A stretch of 19,789 bases of DNA from Phoronis ovalis (Eukaryota; Phoronida; Phoronidae): NCBI GenBank assembly GCA_028565635.1, contig JAOXYB010018072.1:28427-48215 (forward strand). Direction: 5' to 3'. Shown one piece after another: positions 1 to 12,100 of this stretch (positions within the stretch are counted from its first letter, which is position 1; each line of letters begins with the position of its first letter). The notes under the pieces are model-generated. The model saw nothing but the letters and a program-made list of their open reading frames with translations, was not told where the DNA came from and made no database searches. The position numbers and the translations under genes were made by a program.

Positions 1-59
1 ATAATTTATATGTTTAAGTTACCTCTGATGTGTGCTGCTGCAGCACTATTAGTTATGTT

Positions 60-110
60 GTAGTAGTAGCAGTAGTAATAGTAGTAGCAGTAGTAATAGT
101 AGTAGTAGTA
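60..110. repeat. GTA-type trinucleotide microsatellite
   Basis: A run of GTA/TAG triplets interrupted by GCA and GTAATA variants fills this stretch. It lies outside any recognised exon, far downstream of the calcineurin B stop codon. The valine-rich open frame that crosses it (30-281, plus strand) is a by-product of the repeat and not evidence of a gene. Confidence 0.9.
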
Positions 111-3100
111 TCCTTACAGTGCCATCTGGCGAGAAATTATGAAAGCAAACTTGCAATTTACCAATTCCAATGCAGATCAGCAGGTTTATTAAATGGGAAG
201 CACCCAACAAGTATTTTCAGTGACATATCAGGAGCAAGAAAAACCATTCCATTCAAAAACAGTCTTCAATCTTTATATTAAGTCAACGAAACAAAGTAAG
301 ACTTATTTGTGGCACGGCTAACAAAAAACTGTCATATAAACAAACACCTCAAAATGACATTTTGGATCAAAAACCATGGCAAATATTCATGGTACTTAAT
401 TTTTGCAAGAAAACTCAAATTTTAAATGAACAGCCATGTGGCTTCACAATGGTACCCACTTATCTGGTTACTGCAAACTTTATATCATCAAACGATCATA
501 CGATTCACTCACCTATCATGATATTGTAGGCTCCATTGGTTCGTGATAACCAAGGTCACCTAATGCATGCAAATAGTCTATTCTGTTAACAGACACGGGG
601 CATATGGGAATAAGGCACAACCACAAACTTTAAATTTCAAAAAGATCTTATATTTTGAAACAGGTACTTTTATTATAGACAATAGGCCACAAAATATAAA
701 TGAAACAGATGCTAATACAAGCAGTTCACTTGTCATATAAACATACAAATTTATAATAAATAAGCATATTACATCTACGAATTGAAATGACTGCAATTTT
801 TTTTAGAAATACTCCAATACTGGCCGAATACTCTTTTAGACTGTAACTGAATTTGTTAACTGATTTTGAATTTACAGTCGTTGCAACAAGACCGTTGTCC
901 AATTACTTACACACCCTATTTTTATCATCTATATGTGGTGTAAAATTTGTTTCACCTGGAACTATTCAGCATATCCTTTAACACCTTGATATTTATTACA
1001 AATTGTTGAAATAAGATCAGGCAAAAATTAACTGTTTATAACATTCAATTGCATGTGTTAACTAGATCATGAAATTTTTGCCAAAGAAATTATTAGAACA
1101 TGCCAATCTTTCACGTTTTTAGACGAATGGACTACTGTATACAAAAAGTAAACAAGTCACTATCTTGAAAAACCCAACATGTTGACTACTAGAAGGCTTC
1201 CACTACAGGTAAAAGTGTTTGTTTCTTCATAAAATTAGGTGCACTATAAAACTGGAATACAAATATTCTCATGCAATTGGTGGAGCCACCATTATTCATT
1301 CACAAATGCCACATGTTGGGAACATTTAGATAAGCAATCAGTGGATCAACCAATATAAGAGTGATATAACAATAAATGAATGACTGCGAATTTTTTTGGT
1401 ATAAGCACTGATCAGATAATCAGGGTTGATTCCACTCATACAGACGATGAGGTATACTAACTTGCACGAGTTCCAGTAAATAATAAATGTCCACAGTTTA
1501 GCTCTACAAAAAAACCTACATCTCATAAAAACAAGACAACATAATTAATAATTTTTACATCAAGGTTCAGTTCTATAACAAATTACCAAGTATAGAAAGT
1601 TTATAAAACTTCATATCAAGTAATTTATTACATCGATAGTCTAGTCCATGGCTTTCTCCTCTACCTGCTATAGCTGGGGAAAAGTGTAGGATATGAAATA
1701 CAGAATTTGTTACAAAAGATTTTTTAACATCTGTACATACATCAACACTCAAATAACATATCACACAAGTAATTTTCAGACCAACTTGTGCATATAACTA
1801 TAACAATCCATGTAGAAGGTTACAAATGATACAGTATGTCATTTAGTATGTGCATGCAGAAAGACCCAAGTTAGCCATTACCTGGATGATAGAGCAAGTA
1901 ATTAGCAGTCACCTGGAAGCCTCTTTCTGTGACCTTTTTTCCCCAAAATTCTTCAAGGCACAGTTTTGAAATATCATTGCAAGCAATCTCCCAGAACAAT
2001 TCCCCTGGCTTCAGACACATCCCAGTATGGCTGCTGATTGATTTCACATAGCACTTGGTTTTTGACAACTATATCTTGGCTGATAACAAATTTGGTCACT
2101 ATAGCAACCAACAACTTGCTTTATAACAGAAGACAGTGAGATTTGGTTGCTGAATTTATGAACAACAATTCTGTCTATAGGCTATTACAGTATTAGCAGT
2201 GGGCTTAACAACAAAAGGTCACTGTCATATTATTGAATGCTTGACAACATCATTCACCAACAATGTTACTCTGTGGTTCACAGATCAACCACACAAGCAA
2301 AGCAGTGTCCTTTGCTAAGATACAAAGCATGCACACCTGATGCTACAACCAGATGGCACGCTCATGAGCTACGGAGTTCGCAAAATTTCCAGCTAAAATC
2401 TGAACTCTGAGTATGCTTTAACAATTATCAAAAGTATACCTAATATGCAACATATTTGTTTACAACTTTTTACAAAAAAAAATCATCTGGTAGAATTCTT
2501 TGCCCCATTTAACAGTAAACTGTACAGAAGTACTGCATGTCCTGGGTTCAATATGAATACAATAAAAGAATTGCCTGTTCAAGTAACATGGCACTACAGA
2601 TAATAAACTTATTTGATTAAACTGTTTGTTTTGGTAATACCTTATTATAGGCAATAGATTATTTGCATGCACTAGGTGGCATTTGTTGTCTCTGAACTCA
2701 ATCGTACCCATAATGAATTTTAGTGAAATTTGGGTCCAACAGGTTGCCTCACCAGGTGCATGCAAACAGTCTATTTTTCTGACACAACTACTATATCTAC
2801 AACATTTGCTGTTAGTGTTGCTTATCACTGCTGACACAACTGGTGGTGGTACCGGAAATCATTAGTCATTTCTAAGGTAGTTGTTGGGCAGTGAATAGGG
2901 AAGTCCTAAGATTTGTATTTTTCCTTGTTGTGTCAGAACTTACAATAGATATCTAAACAAACAGTTTTTATATTTAAAATTCGTCTATTAATATTACACC
3001 TTTTGGCATTCTTGACATGCAGAAACACTTTTGACAATTCTGGTGTACACGGTGGTGTTAAAAAATGAAAATATTGCTGTAGTATATGTATAAATAAAGA

Positions 3101-3111
3101 AATGAGGTTCG
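111..3111. other. CNB 3' UTR and downstream flank, no recognised gene
   Basis: This 3-kb AT-rich stretch follows the calcineurin B stop codon (3112-3114, minus strand). It must contain that gene's 3' UTR and perhaps intergenic DNA. I find no close AATAAA directly after the stop on the minus strand. The first exact ones I noticed lie at 1624-1629, 992-997 and 669-674, so the 3' UTR may be 1.5 kb or longer, or a variant signal is used nearer. The open frames at 2460-2837 and 1871-2068 (minus) resemble no family I know and are within chance expectation. No repeats apart from the microsatellite at the left edge were seen. Confidence 0.5.
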
Positions 3112-3159
3112 CTATACATCCACTACCATTTTCTTATGAACATCTAGGCCACCGACTAC
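3112..3159 (-). CDS. PPP3R1: CNB coding exon 6: C-terminal tail and stop
   Basis: The acceptor is TTTGCAG at 3166-3160. The exon encodes [15 protein letters not shown] (residues 156-170) and TAG at 3114-3112. This tail is the strongly conserved CNB C terminus. The 4.57-kb upstream intron separates it from exon 5, but phase and sequence leave little doubt that it belongs to the gene. Confidence 0.96.
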   Translation of the reverse strand, partial: VVGGLDVHKKMVVDV

Positions 3160-6100
3160 CTGCAAATAGACAAAAGAATATATAGGCCAAAGAAGACAAA
3201 AAAAATAAAATGCTAAATGGAAAAATCAACATACTCTGAACATTATGCAGTAAGCACTCTAACGAAATGTCCGAATAAAATGCGATTACAGTAAATGCAA
3301 GGTCAGTTAAAAAACAAAAGCAAGTTACACTAAAATCCATACATTGTTGGGTTTTGCCAAGTTATGTGAAAGCTGGAAAACCCAAGAAACTTAATTTAGA
3401 GACTAGCATGCACATGTACTAACAGAATAAATACTAGAAAAAATAAAAATAAAGTATTGTAATAAAGTATGGTTTTAGAAAGGTCCAATATTTACAAAGT
3501 TTTAACTAGACCATGGAGAAGAGCTACCAATATAAAAGTAAGCCTCAATTTCAGTGTTTTGAGGTGCTATTTCGAATTTCTCTCACTGACAAGTGAACAA
3601 GTTCTTTGCAACAAATTATATTTAGCATAGCCTTGCACTATTGTCATAGTTATGTGAACTAATCAGTGAAACTCCTTATTTCTACCCATCCTGACAAAGT
3701 TGCTGGCTTGCAGGCTAGTTGCTACTAACAAAAACACAATTATGCCATTTAATATTCTAGTATCCACTTCCATTGTAACGATCATGTGAATACAAAATCG
3801 AGAAATATTTTTTTATCCAACCTTGATCTTGATGATTTGAAAAAATTGCATTATAATGCAGTCTAGCAACAAATCACATTATTCCTATCATGGCAAAAAG
3901 ACACAAATTTTAACTGATATCTTGAAGTTTTTCAGTTTAACAAAAAGTACGTCAACATTCTGACATTAGCAAAAACCCACCCAAAATTAAAATGACATGC
4001 CAAAAAAAAAACAGGAGAAATTTACAATTGTTTTTGCACAGCGTAACCTCATGTATTCATAGATGGTATTAATAACATATTAAACCTCATGCAGTGGTAT
4101 ACTCGAGTCAAGCATCTTACAGTAGGCATCTACAATGCCTTTGCAAGAAAAGACACTGTCTGAATGTATCAGTTAGACATATTATAAAGAAATCTCCGTA
4201 GCTTTATTTCAGACAATGGTAAACATTAATTATAATGTAGCTTACTAAGTAATCAGTTGCAGTTAACCCATTCTATTTTAAAGGACAAATTCAGTATAAC
4301 AATGCTCTGCATATCAGGATTATATACAAGAGCAATACAATCTGTTCTAACTACAAGGTAGACATGGGGTCACATGCTGTAAATTAGTACATTTTGTGAA
4401 TAGAATGGTATTCATGCGACTACAAAACATACAATCTGACATTTAATTTTTTCCAACTCTGTACAAATTTGGAAAAGTAAGTACTATGTGTCAGTAAATA
4501 AATGAAGTGAATTTTACAGTCCAAGTCTTCTTTTTGCTAAGTTTCAACCAGTATCTCATATGTTCACTAACCCCCTGGTGGATGAGAAATGAAACTATAA
4601 CTAGGAAAGATTTTATAATAATCCTTGATGCAGTGTTGACTTTCTCAATACACGACACATCTGTCTACCAGATAATTTTCCACCTAGCTGTCTAGGTAAA
4701 CAGTGTTCTCCATAGCTGAGAGGAGTGGAACAGACAACTATGTAAAACAATGCAATATTACTGATAACCTAGACAACATACACCGGTACTGACATACACA
4801 AATATTAGAAGTAAGAAGGTACACACTGTCATACAATATAAAACGGTGACTCTACGGTTGCTTCAACCTCTTCACTTCCCTAAGCTACAGAAGCAGACAT
4901 TTCCTATGTCACTATCTCACTCTTTTAATGCTTAAGGTATTTACTTGAAAATGCAAAATTAGAATATTTGGCAAGCACTAAAAACTTAATGACCAAAAGA
5001 AATCCATAATTATAATAGTCAGCTTTGCAGTGGGCACTACTACTAAAGCATAGATCAGGTATGTTTTCTACTATCTGAGGGTTGTCCTAGTAAGGAAGCA
5101 GAAAGCAATTATATAACATTTCTTTGAGGTGTACAAAATTGCGATTACTAGCAGAGAGCAGATTGGGAGCAAAATCAAATGCAAGACTTTTAACGCAAAA
5201 TAATTCGACACACTAGACAGTAGCATCCATAGCATAAAAAATTGGGTCCCAAGGTAGTATTTTCAGTGGATAACTCTTTTGTTGCATTTAATTTAGTATA
5301 AATCTCTTTACAAAATTAAATGTTGTGGAAGGAACAAAAAGGTGCATGTGTGCTCCACTTTAAACAATTTATGGATCTGAGGATACTGAAGTGCTTAGTT
5401 GTCAATTAACAGAACTACAAAGAGCTGTTTACTACTCTAGGAATATTGATGATTAAGAAAATGTAATTCAGGGCCACAAATACTTGACTTCTGGTTATTA
5501 GGGTTACATACACTGCTGTACCAAAGGTTATGAATGATATCACCTTACCAAGTAAGTATTAAAACGACATACCTATCAAGAGGGCCAGGAGATTTTGACG
5601 TTACAGCTTTGAGTCAACAAAAGTGGCAAGTTTTAAAAGTACACACATATAGGAAACAATTTCTTACATTTTTAGTGCTGTTTTATAACAAACAGTCGTA
5701 CATTCTGAAATTTTCAGGATCAGCATTTTCAAGCAGATACTAATAATTAAACTTAAAACCTTGAATCTCCTGGCCAAACAGAACACTTGACAGGAGTGAT
5801 AACAACAAAATTGGATAAACTCCATGCAACCATTTCCATTTAACACTTTAACTGGAATAAACACAAATTTGGACAAGTTTCTTTGGATACATTCACAACT
5901 AAGTTCTTCTACTGGTATACAACATTTATAATGCGCCCATAAAATGGGGTCCTTTTTTTTAATGCCCACGGTACCGAAATCTCAGTTTGGCCATAATGAT
6001 GACGCAGTGGAGACGGACTCTTTGAACTTATGTTGACAATTTGTTTATTCTTCAGCAGCCATAAATGCAAAGGTTAAGTGTTCTAGCGATTTAGGGAAAA

Positions 6101-9100
6101 ACAAAGTAGAGATTTGTTCTAGGTACAAGGACATTCGTCATGCTAGAACGCAATGAGGGAAAGTAACAGATTATGCTGTAAATCTATACAAAGAAAATAC
6201 TTGCCACTTAAAACAATAAGAACGAAAACCCACTTTAGATTAGATATCGACAACCATCTTCTGATGTACTCCCAGACTATGAACAACCTACAATTAATTG
6301 GTGTAAAACATGGAGCATGTCAACACAGAACATAATTTCTGGGAAAGGCATCTTTTTATCAGTGTGTACAGGCATTACATGAGGGAACTGCTGAAAGATT
6401 CAGGGAACTGCAGATAACACTGAGGGAATCGCAACCAGGAAAAACATTTTTTTTTATTGCAGAAGGTTCTGTCCGATATGACGTGCTAAATGTAACATTA
6501 AAATGAACCATGATTTTGCATCCAAAATGGTGCATAGCATTGAAATTGTAACTTACACATCATATCATGCACAACTTTCTGTAAAAAAAAACATGAAAAT
6601 GTTCCCCAAGTTTAGATTACCTAGTATGTCTTTCTGCGGTTTGTTTTTTCAGTTACACAATATTTATGGAGACAGAAATTTTGCCAGCAAAGCCATGATC
6701 CATTAGTTTCTTGTGAAGTAATCTGGCTTCACAAGAGCTTGCTAATTATGATGTTATGCATAGACATGTTGCCCTTTTGTATAGTAGACACTGTTTAACA
6801 CCAAGTACAATTTTCTGATGGCAAGACAATTGTACCATTTTTGTCGCTCTGTTAATATGTGCATAGTCACTTAAATCATGTGCAGTACTGTTGCTAATGT
6901 GGTGATTGCAAATTAATGAAAACATAAACTACAGCCAGTGCAAAGGACGTAATATAATGCAGATATCATTCAAGTACTGTTCATTCGCACTTTTAAGCAA
7001 ATGTGGACAAAATATTAGGTCGTTGCACCAGGACACTGACGAGACAGCACACTCAGTTCTACAAAAGGACTATTGAGTTGAATGTTATGCATATTAAATA
7101 ACTGGAATTGTGTGAATAATAGATAGTCAGGGACACTGTCAGTCTGAATAAATCCATCCGTTAGTGCTCCGTATCTTCTCAACTAACATCTGGAGTTAAC
7201 CAAAATCAATTTTTGCTATATTCCTTCATCTTAACAAGTCAGAGCAAAATAATTACGTAATTAAATTTTTGCCAACCGAGACAAGCTTTTCTCTGTGTGT
7301 GTGATCCATCATCGCCTACCACGTCTATTTTATCATGATGGCTTACTCTGAATAGGTATCGCAGGGGAGATTGTTTTTTGTTTAGCGGACTATAGATAAA
7401 CTCTGGCAGGACAGAATGTGTGTGATCGATCCCCTACCCCCTTTGTCCCCTGTTATACATATTATTGTGTAAGCTGCAATATGATTGGTGTCAAGACTTT
7501 TGTGACACCTTATATAGAAATAAAGGGATTATCTTTCTTCTACTTTTCGAGATAATAAACATAAATTGACTATCTGTATGGTTAAGCCCAGACGTTAGTT
7601 GAGAAGGTACTGAACATTAACGGATGGATTTATTCAGACTGGGACATTGTTGACTGGGGTGTCCTCAGAATAAGCAGCTCTTCAAACAGTATTTACAAAC
7701 TTTGAAGTGCTGCTATCTATATTTATTACCTGACAAAATTCTTCAAATGAGATCTTTCCGTCCCCATCAAGGTCAGCGAGTACAATTGTTTTATCAACTA
7801 TCTGCTGAAGTTGTGCGTCTTTTAAATTGCTACCAACCATCATTTTTAAGACTTGAAATAATTCACCATTTGAAATATAGCCATCTTTGTCCATGTCATA
7901 GATCTTAAAAGCAACTGTAACATAAAAATTCAAAAACAATAATGCAAAAAAAATAACCGAAAGAAATATTAGGATTATTAGATAACACAGCACTGTGATT
8001 TCGATATCTGAACAGATGCTTGTAGCCAAATTTCACTGCTGGAGGTAATGATATACATAGAACATCTTTATCCTACCAAAAATTAAAAAATGGCATTTTA
8101 TTCTATCTAAATTTTCCATTGTAAATTTTATTTCCAAATAACTTGAGCAAATTTTTTCAAAGAGTTACATGTATTGTTATGATGAACACTAGGCTTCCTT
8201 TGAAGTTTCATGTTTTCTCACAAGCACACTGTATTTATGGTGCACAGGAATTGCAACTTTACCAAGGAAGGGTTCTATTAATAACCAACAAATGAAGTCA
8301 AACTCAAAAGGATTCTCAGTCATATTTCAGCAGATGTTTCGTAATCCAAAATGCGGCATGCTTGGCATTACTGGTACATCAAATGGTCACTGTTCAAAAG
8401 ACAGCGGTATACTGGGGTGAATGAGAATTCATCCATAAGATTTTATCGAAGTTCTTCCATGGTTTAAGAAATCACCTTACAGAACATCAAATGAGATACT
8501 TTCCTTAGGGTGGGTAATGATACCTAAGATCTACTGCATTTCCCTTTGTGGGGAATTAACTTTAGCAACTTTCACCCATCATAGGCAGCATATATGTAAA
8601 TAAATTACAACAAAGACTTACATCTTAACTTGGATTCTTTGTCACCTTTTACACTAAATTGTGAGACACCTTCGATGAATTCTGAAAGTAAACATGATAA
8701 TTACTATGATGTACTTTTCATTTCGACTGCCAACAGCACGCAAACTATGTGCCGAACAGTAATATATACACCTCACACAGGTGCACACCGACTTCTCTAC
8801 GTATCATACAGATGTCACAAAAATGCTAACAATTTACATCATGGCCGACTTATCGATCGGCGAAAATTTAAGAAATACAACCTGCCACTAATGATATTTG
8901 TGAAGGGTACAATTAGAAACTATGAATTTGGCTGCTAGAAACAAAAAATTATATCAAAGAAATTGTAAATATTACTCGGGTAGTTGCAACTTGGAAACAA
9001 CAATGGCGAGATACTTCATGTGAAACACGGAAGTCATATGGTGTAGCTAAGCTGCATTGTTTGAAATAATAAATACTGAATTTGAGAGTTTTTAAATGAA

Positions 9101-12100
9101 ATTGAAGTTTCTACCTCTGATCGTCAGTTACTAACCTTTAAAATCTACCTCCCCATTGCCGTCTGTATCAAAAATATCGATGACTCGTTGGACTAGTGGA
9201 TTCTGATGTAGTTCAGGTAAGGACATAAATTCTTCCACACTAAGTGAACCAGAATTGTCAAGATCCAATTTCTTGAAACGTTTACCTAATCTTTTGATTT
9301 CATCTGCATCAACTATAAGCAGAGGATATCAGATATTGAAAAAATATGTCACAGAAACAAATGGCATTTATTAAATTAAAATTAGTTTATAACTGTCTTT
9401 GCTCAAGCCACTTTAGACCCACTTCATATTTTTCTCTCATTTCGTCTCTCATATTAGAGGTGGACTACAGGAAAAGCATGCTCTACCACTCTAGATTGGG
9501 ATTTCTTCTAAACATGTGATACCCACACAGAAAGCAATTTTTTTAATACAAAGATTTACAGCACTGATTATAAGCATGAATGTATGTTAACTTATGTTTG
9601 ATACCTTTTTGCATTATGGCTACACTACTATGACACAGATGTACGATGCAGAAAACGTTACCACAATTAACAGTTTATGAATTGTAGCATTGTGACATAT
9701 ATTTATCCAGGCACTTAATGATACAGTACTGGTCATGACTGACATGTTGGACCTAATTCTTTCCTGCAAGCATTAAAATGCTTGTCATAAGTACCTCTGC
9801 AGCTGCAAGTATAATTCTAAATATTAAATGGCAGTTATCCCCATAAAAATCGTATCCTTATCCATTTGGATTTAACCTAAGTGCAAAAAACTGTACAAGT
9901 TATAAATTATTAATACTTTGCCTTACTTGTAGTTAATAAAAAATGACATTAGAGTACTGATGAACACTCTACTTTACTAATACTGGGAATTATAGACCGG
10001 ACCAGTGTATATTCAGGAATTTAATAGCCAAAACACCTTCCAACAATTAATCAACCAGAATAAAAAGGGCCACGGTTAGACATTGGAATACTGTTTAGCG
10101 TCCTATATGGATTTTATGAAGAAGCACCAGATAAATTCAATTACTAATTGCTCACACTACATCCAATGTTACACTGTTAATCTTCACACTACATCCAATG
10201 TTACAATGTTAATCTTCACACTACATCCAATGTTACACTGTTAATCTTCACACTACATCCAATGTTACACTGTTAATCTTCACACAGCATTATAGTTCAG
10301 ATGAATATACATCTTTTTGATCTTAAGCCCAGTTACAGAAATTGTAATTTATGTTCTTTTATGTGAGAGCTCGAGGATCAGGTGAAAATGTTTTTGATAT
10401 TGGTAGAAACATTATTCTTTTGGATAATAACTGTCTAAAAACTAAAAATTAGGTTTGCGACCATCTGGTTGCTTCCTTGCTATCTTCAAATTTTTTGAAA
10501 AGCTTCCGAAAACTAAAAAAAATAGAATAAAAAGCGGATTGCCATGAAAACATGTTTTTAATTTTGGATTAATACTACTTTGTATGCATATATATCAACT
10601 TCCGTGGATGCGTACCTAGTGTTTACACCTATAGATTATAACGTTTTTTTCTGTAAGCAATCAATAATAATACTATACACAGTCCAATGAAATTTAGATG
10701 CATACTAAACAAATTATTAATTGTAAGATAAAAGACTAAATATGTCACACACTCAGGTGTCGAGATATGTATATCAGAACTCATTTTTTGTTGTTATCTT
10801 ATAAGCCTAATATGCATTCAACAAAAAATACACACTCTAGGTATTGATTAAGTTTTTATAACTATGTTAACAAATGATAACTACAAAACCAAACAATAAA
10901 TAGATCAGGGACTCGGGTTTCGTGATACGAGTAGGTGTTGTAAGTTTTTTGTTGATAATACATATTAATAAATTCAACACAAAACCAAACAGGTATTGAT
11001 TTGGGTTTCATTGTATGTGTAGGAGTAAGCACTTCTATTTTTGATCAATTCACTGCATACATAATAAAATACTATATAGGTCAAACATTTGGTTTCATTG
11101 CCAGTGTACTGTCTGAGCTACATAGTTTTTCTGATAAAACTATAATTGCCAAGATATGGATTTTTAATATCTGTCACTGTCTAAGTAAACATAATCAGAG
11201 GCTACAATATTAAAACTCTGCCATGCTTCTACTTTTCGTTATACCACCTAAAGAGAATAAATTGAACTTATTAATTCCATGTGTCTTTACCTGGCTGAGT
11301 TTATTCTAAAGAAGGAAATTTATTCATTCTAGTATTAGGAACTAAGAAACAAGAGTAATCAGCTCTCCCAGAAAGTGACAGTAATTTATGCAGTTTTCAA
11401 TAATTACACATCAACAGTGAGTCTGTGAACAAATGTTCAACAGCAAAAAAAAATCAATAAATTCTGCTTTGTTATAATAATGTGTGTGAAGCATTATGCA
11501 TTCATATCACAGAAGGATTATAACTATCACACAAAGGAATAATATGTATAAATCTCATAACTAACTTGAGACAGATCTTTGAGATTTAAAGCATACCTAC
11601 TGAAACATGTCAACCTGCATCACAAAAGTTAGGATTTAAATGGTTTTGATTTCACATAAAACGGTTACTTAATAACAAGAAAGTTATTTCATTTCATAAA
11701 ATAGAAAACTACTATATATTATGACTTGTATACAATTTATACTTATACAAGTAAAACACTATCTCCATGTACAACTACTAAAACTGTTTCATGTCTTGGT
11801 ATATACACTAAATGTCAAAATTCCCTAGTGTATATTTGGTTAGTAACAATGCTATTAGTCAAGCAATGAAGTATACTTTACACTGACCATACCAGCTGCA
11901 CTCAGCCCTCAAGCATATGCATAAAAACTGATGTTCAAAGTACTAGACTAGTTATTCCACATGTTATGTTTAAATTGACCACACTTCTGGCAGAAGCTAT
12001 AAATCCTATTAGGTATTAGTAATGCTGATTACAGAAATAAACTACTAGTAAACAAGCTGCAGCACACGAAGGTTCAAGCAGCTTTCTCAGAATTCCTTCT

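Larger units (their letters stand above)
3160..7729 (-). other. CNB intron 5 (4570 bp)
   Basis: This is a long AT-rich phase-0 intron. It contains one short non-autonomous DNA transposon (7140-7641) close to its 5' end and a small three-copy repeat at 6382-6441. The open frames inside it on both strands (for example 5664-5969 minus, 5534-5743 plus, 6503-6706 plus) resemble no known protein and lack supporting splice structure. I see no nested gene or structured RNA gene. Confidence 0.8.

Noticed and set aside
30-281. 83-residue frame with a poly-valine 'membrane helix'
   Set aside because: The valine run is a translation of the GTA microsatellite.
1871-2068. 65-residue minus-strand frame that ends near a donor-like CCAG/GTAATG
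   Set aside because: It starts at a TTG after an in-frame stop and has no matching acceptor or recognisable homology.
2460-2837. 125-residue open frame on the minus strand downstream of CNB
   Set aside because: It resembles no family I know and has no domain-like pattern. A frame of this length is expected about once by chance in a window of this size and composition. It overlaps the probable CNB 3' UTR.
5582-5780. Inverted match GGCCAGGAGATT at about 5583 and its complement at about 5766
   Set aside because: It is only 12-13 bases with no extension or flanking duplication. A match this short is expected by chance in 20 kb.
7505-7560. TATATAG plus AATAAA stretch inside the intron-5 element, resembling a solo LTR
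   Set aside because: No TG...CA ends or short flanking duplication could be found around it. The stretch is fully contained within the inverted-repeat element.
7915-8029. Extended open frame upstream of CNB exon 5 with a hydrophobic, membrane-like N terminus
   Set aside because: This is intron 4 sequence read in frame. A clean acceptor at 7917-7915 and perfect agreement with the CNB family place the exon start at 7914.
11001-11213. 70-residue plus-strand frame in CNB intron 2
   Set aside because: It has no recognisable homology, no splice context and AT-driven composition.
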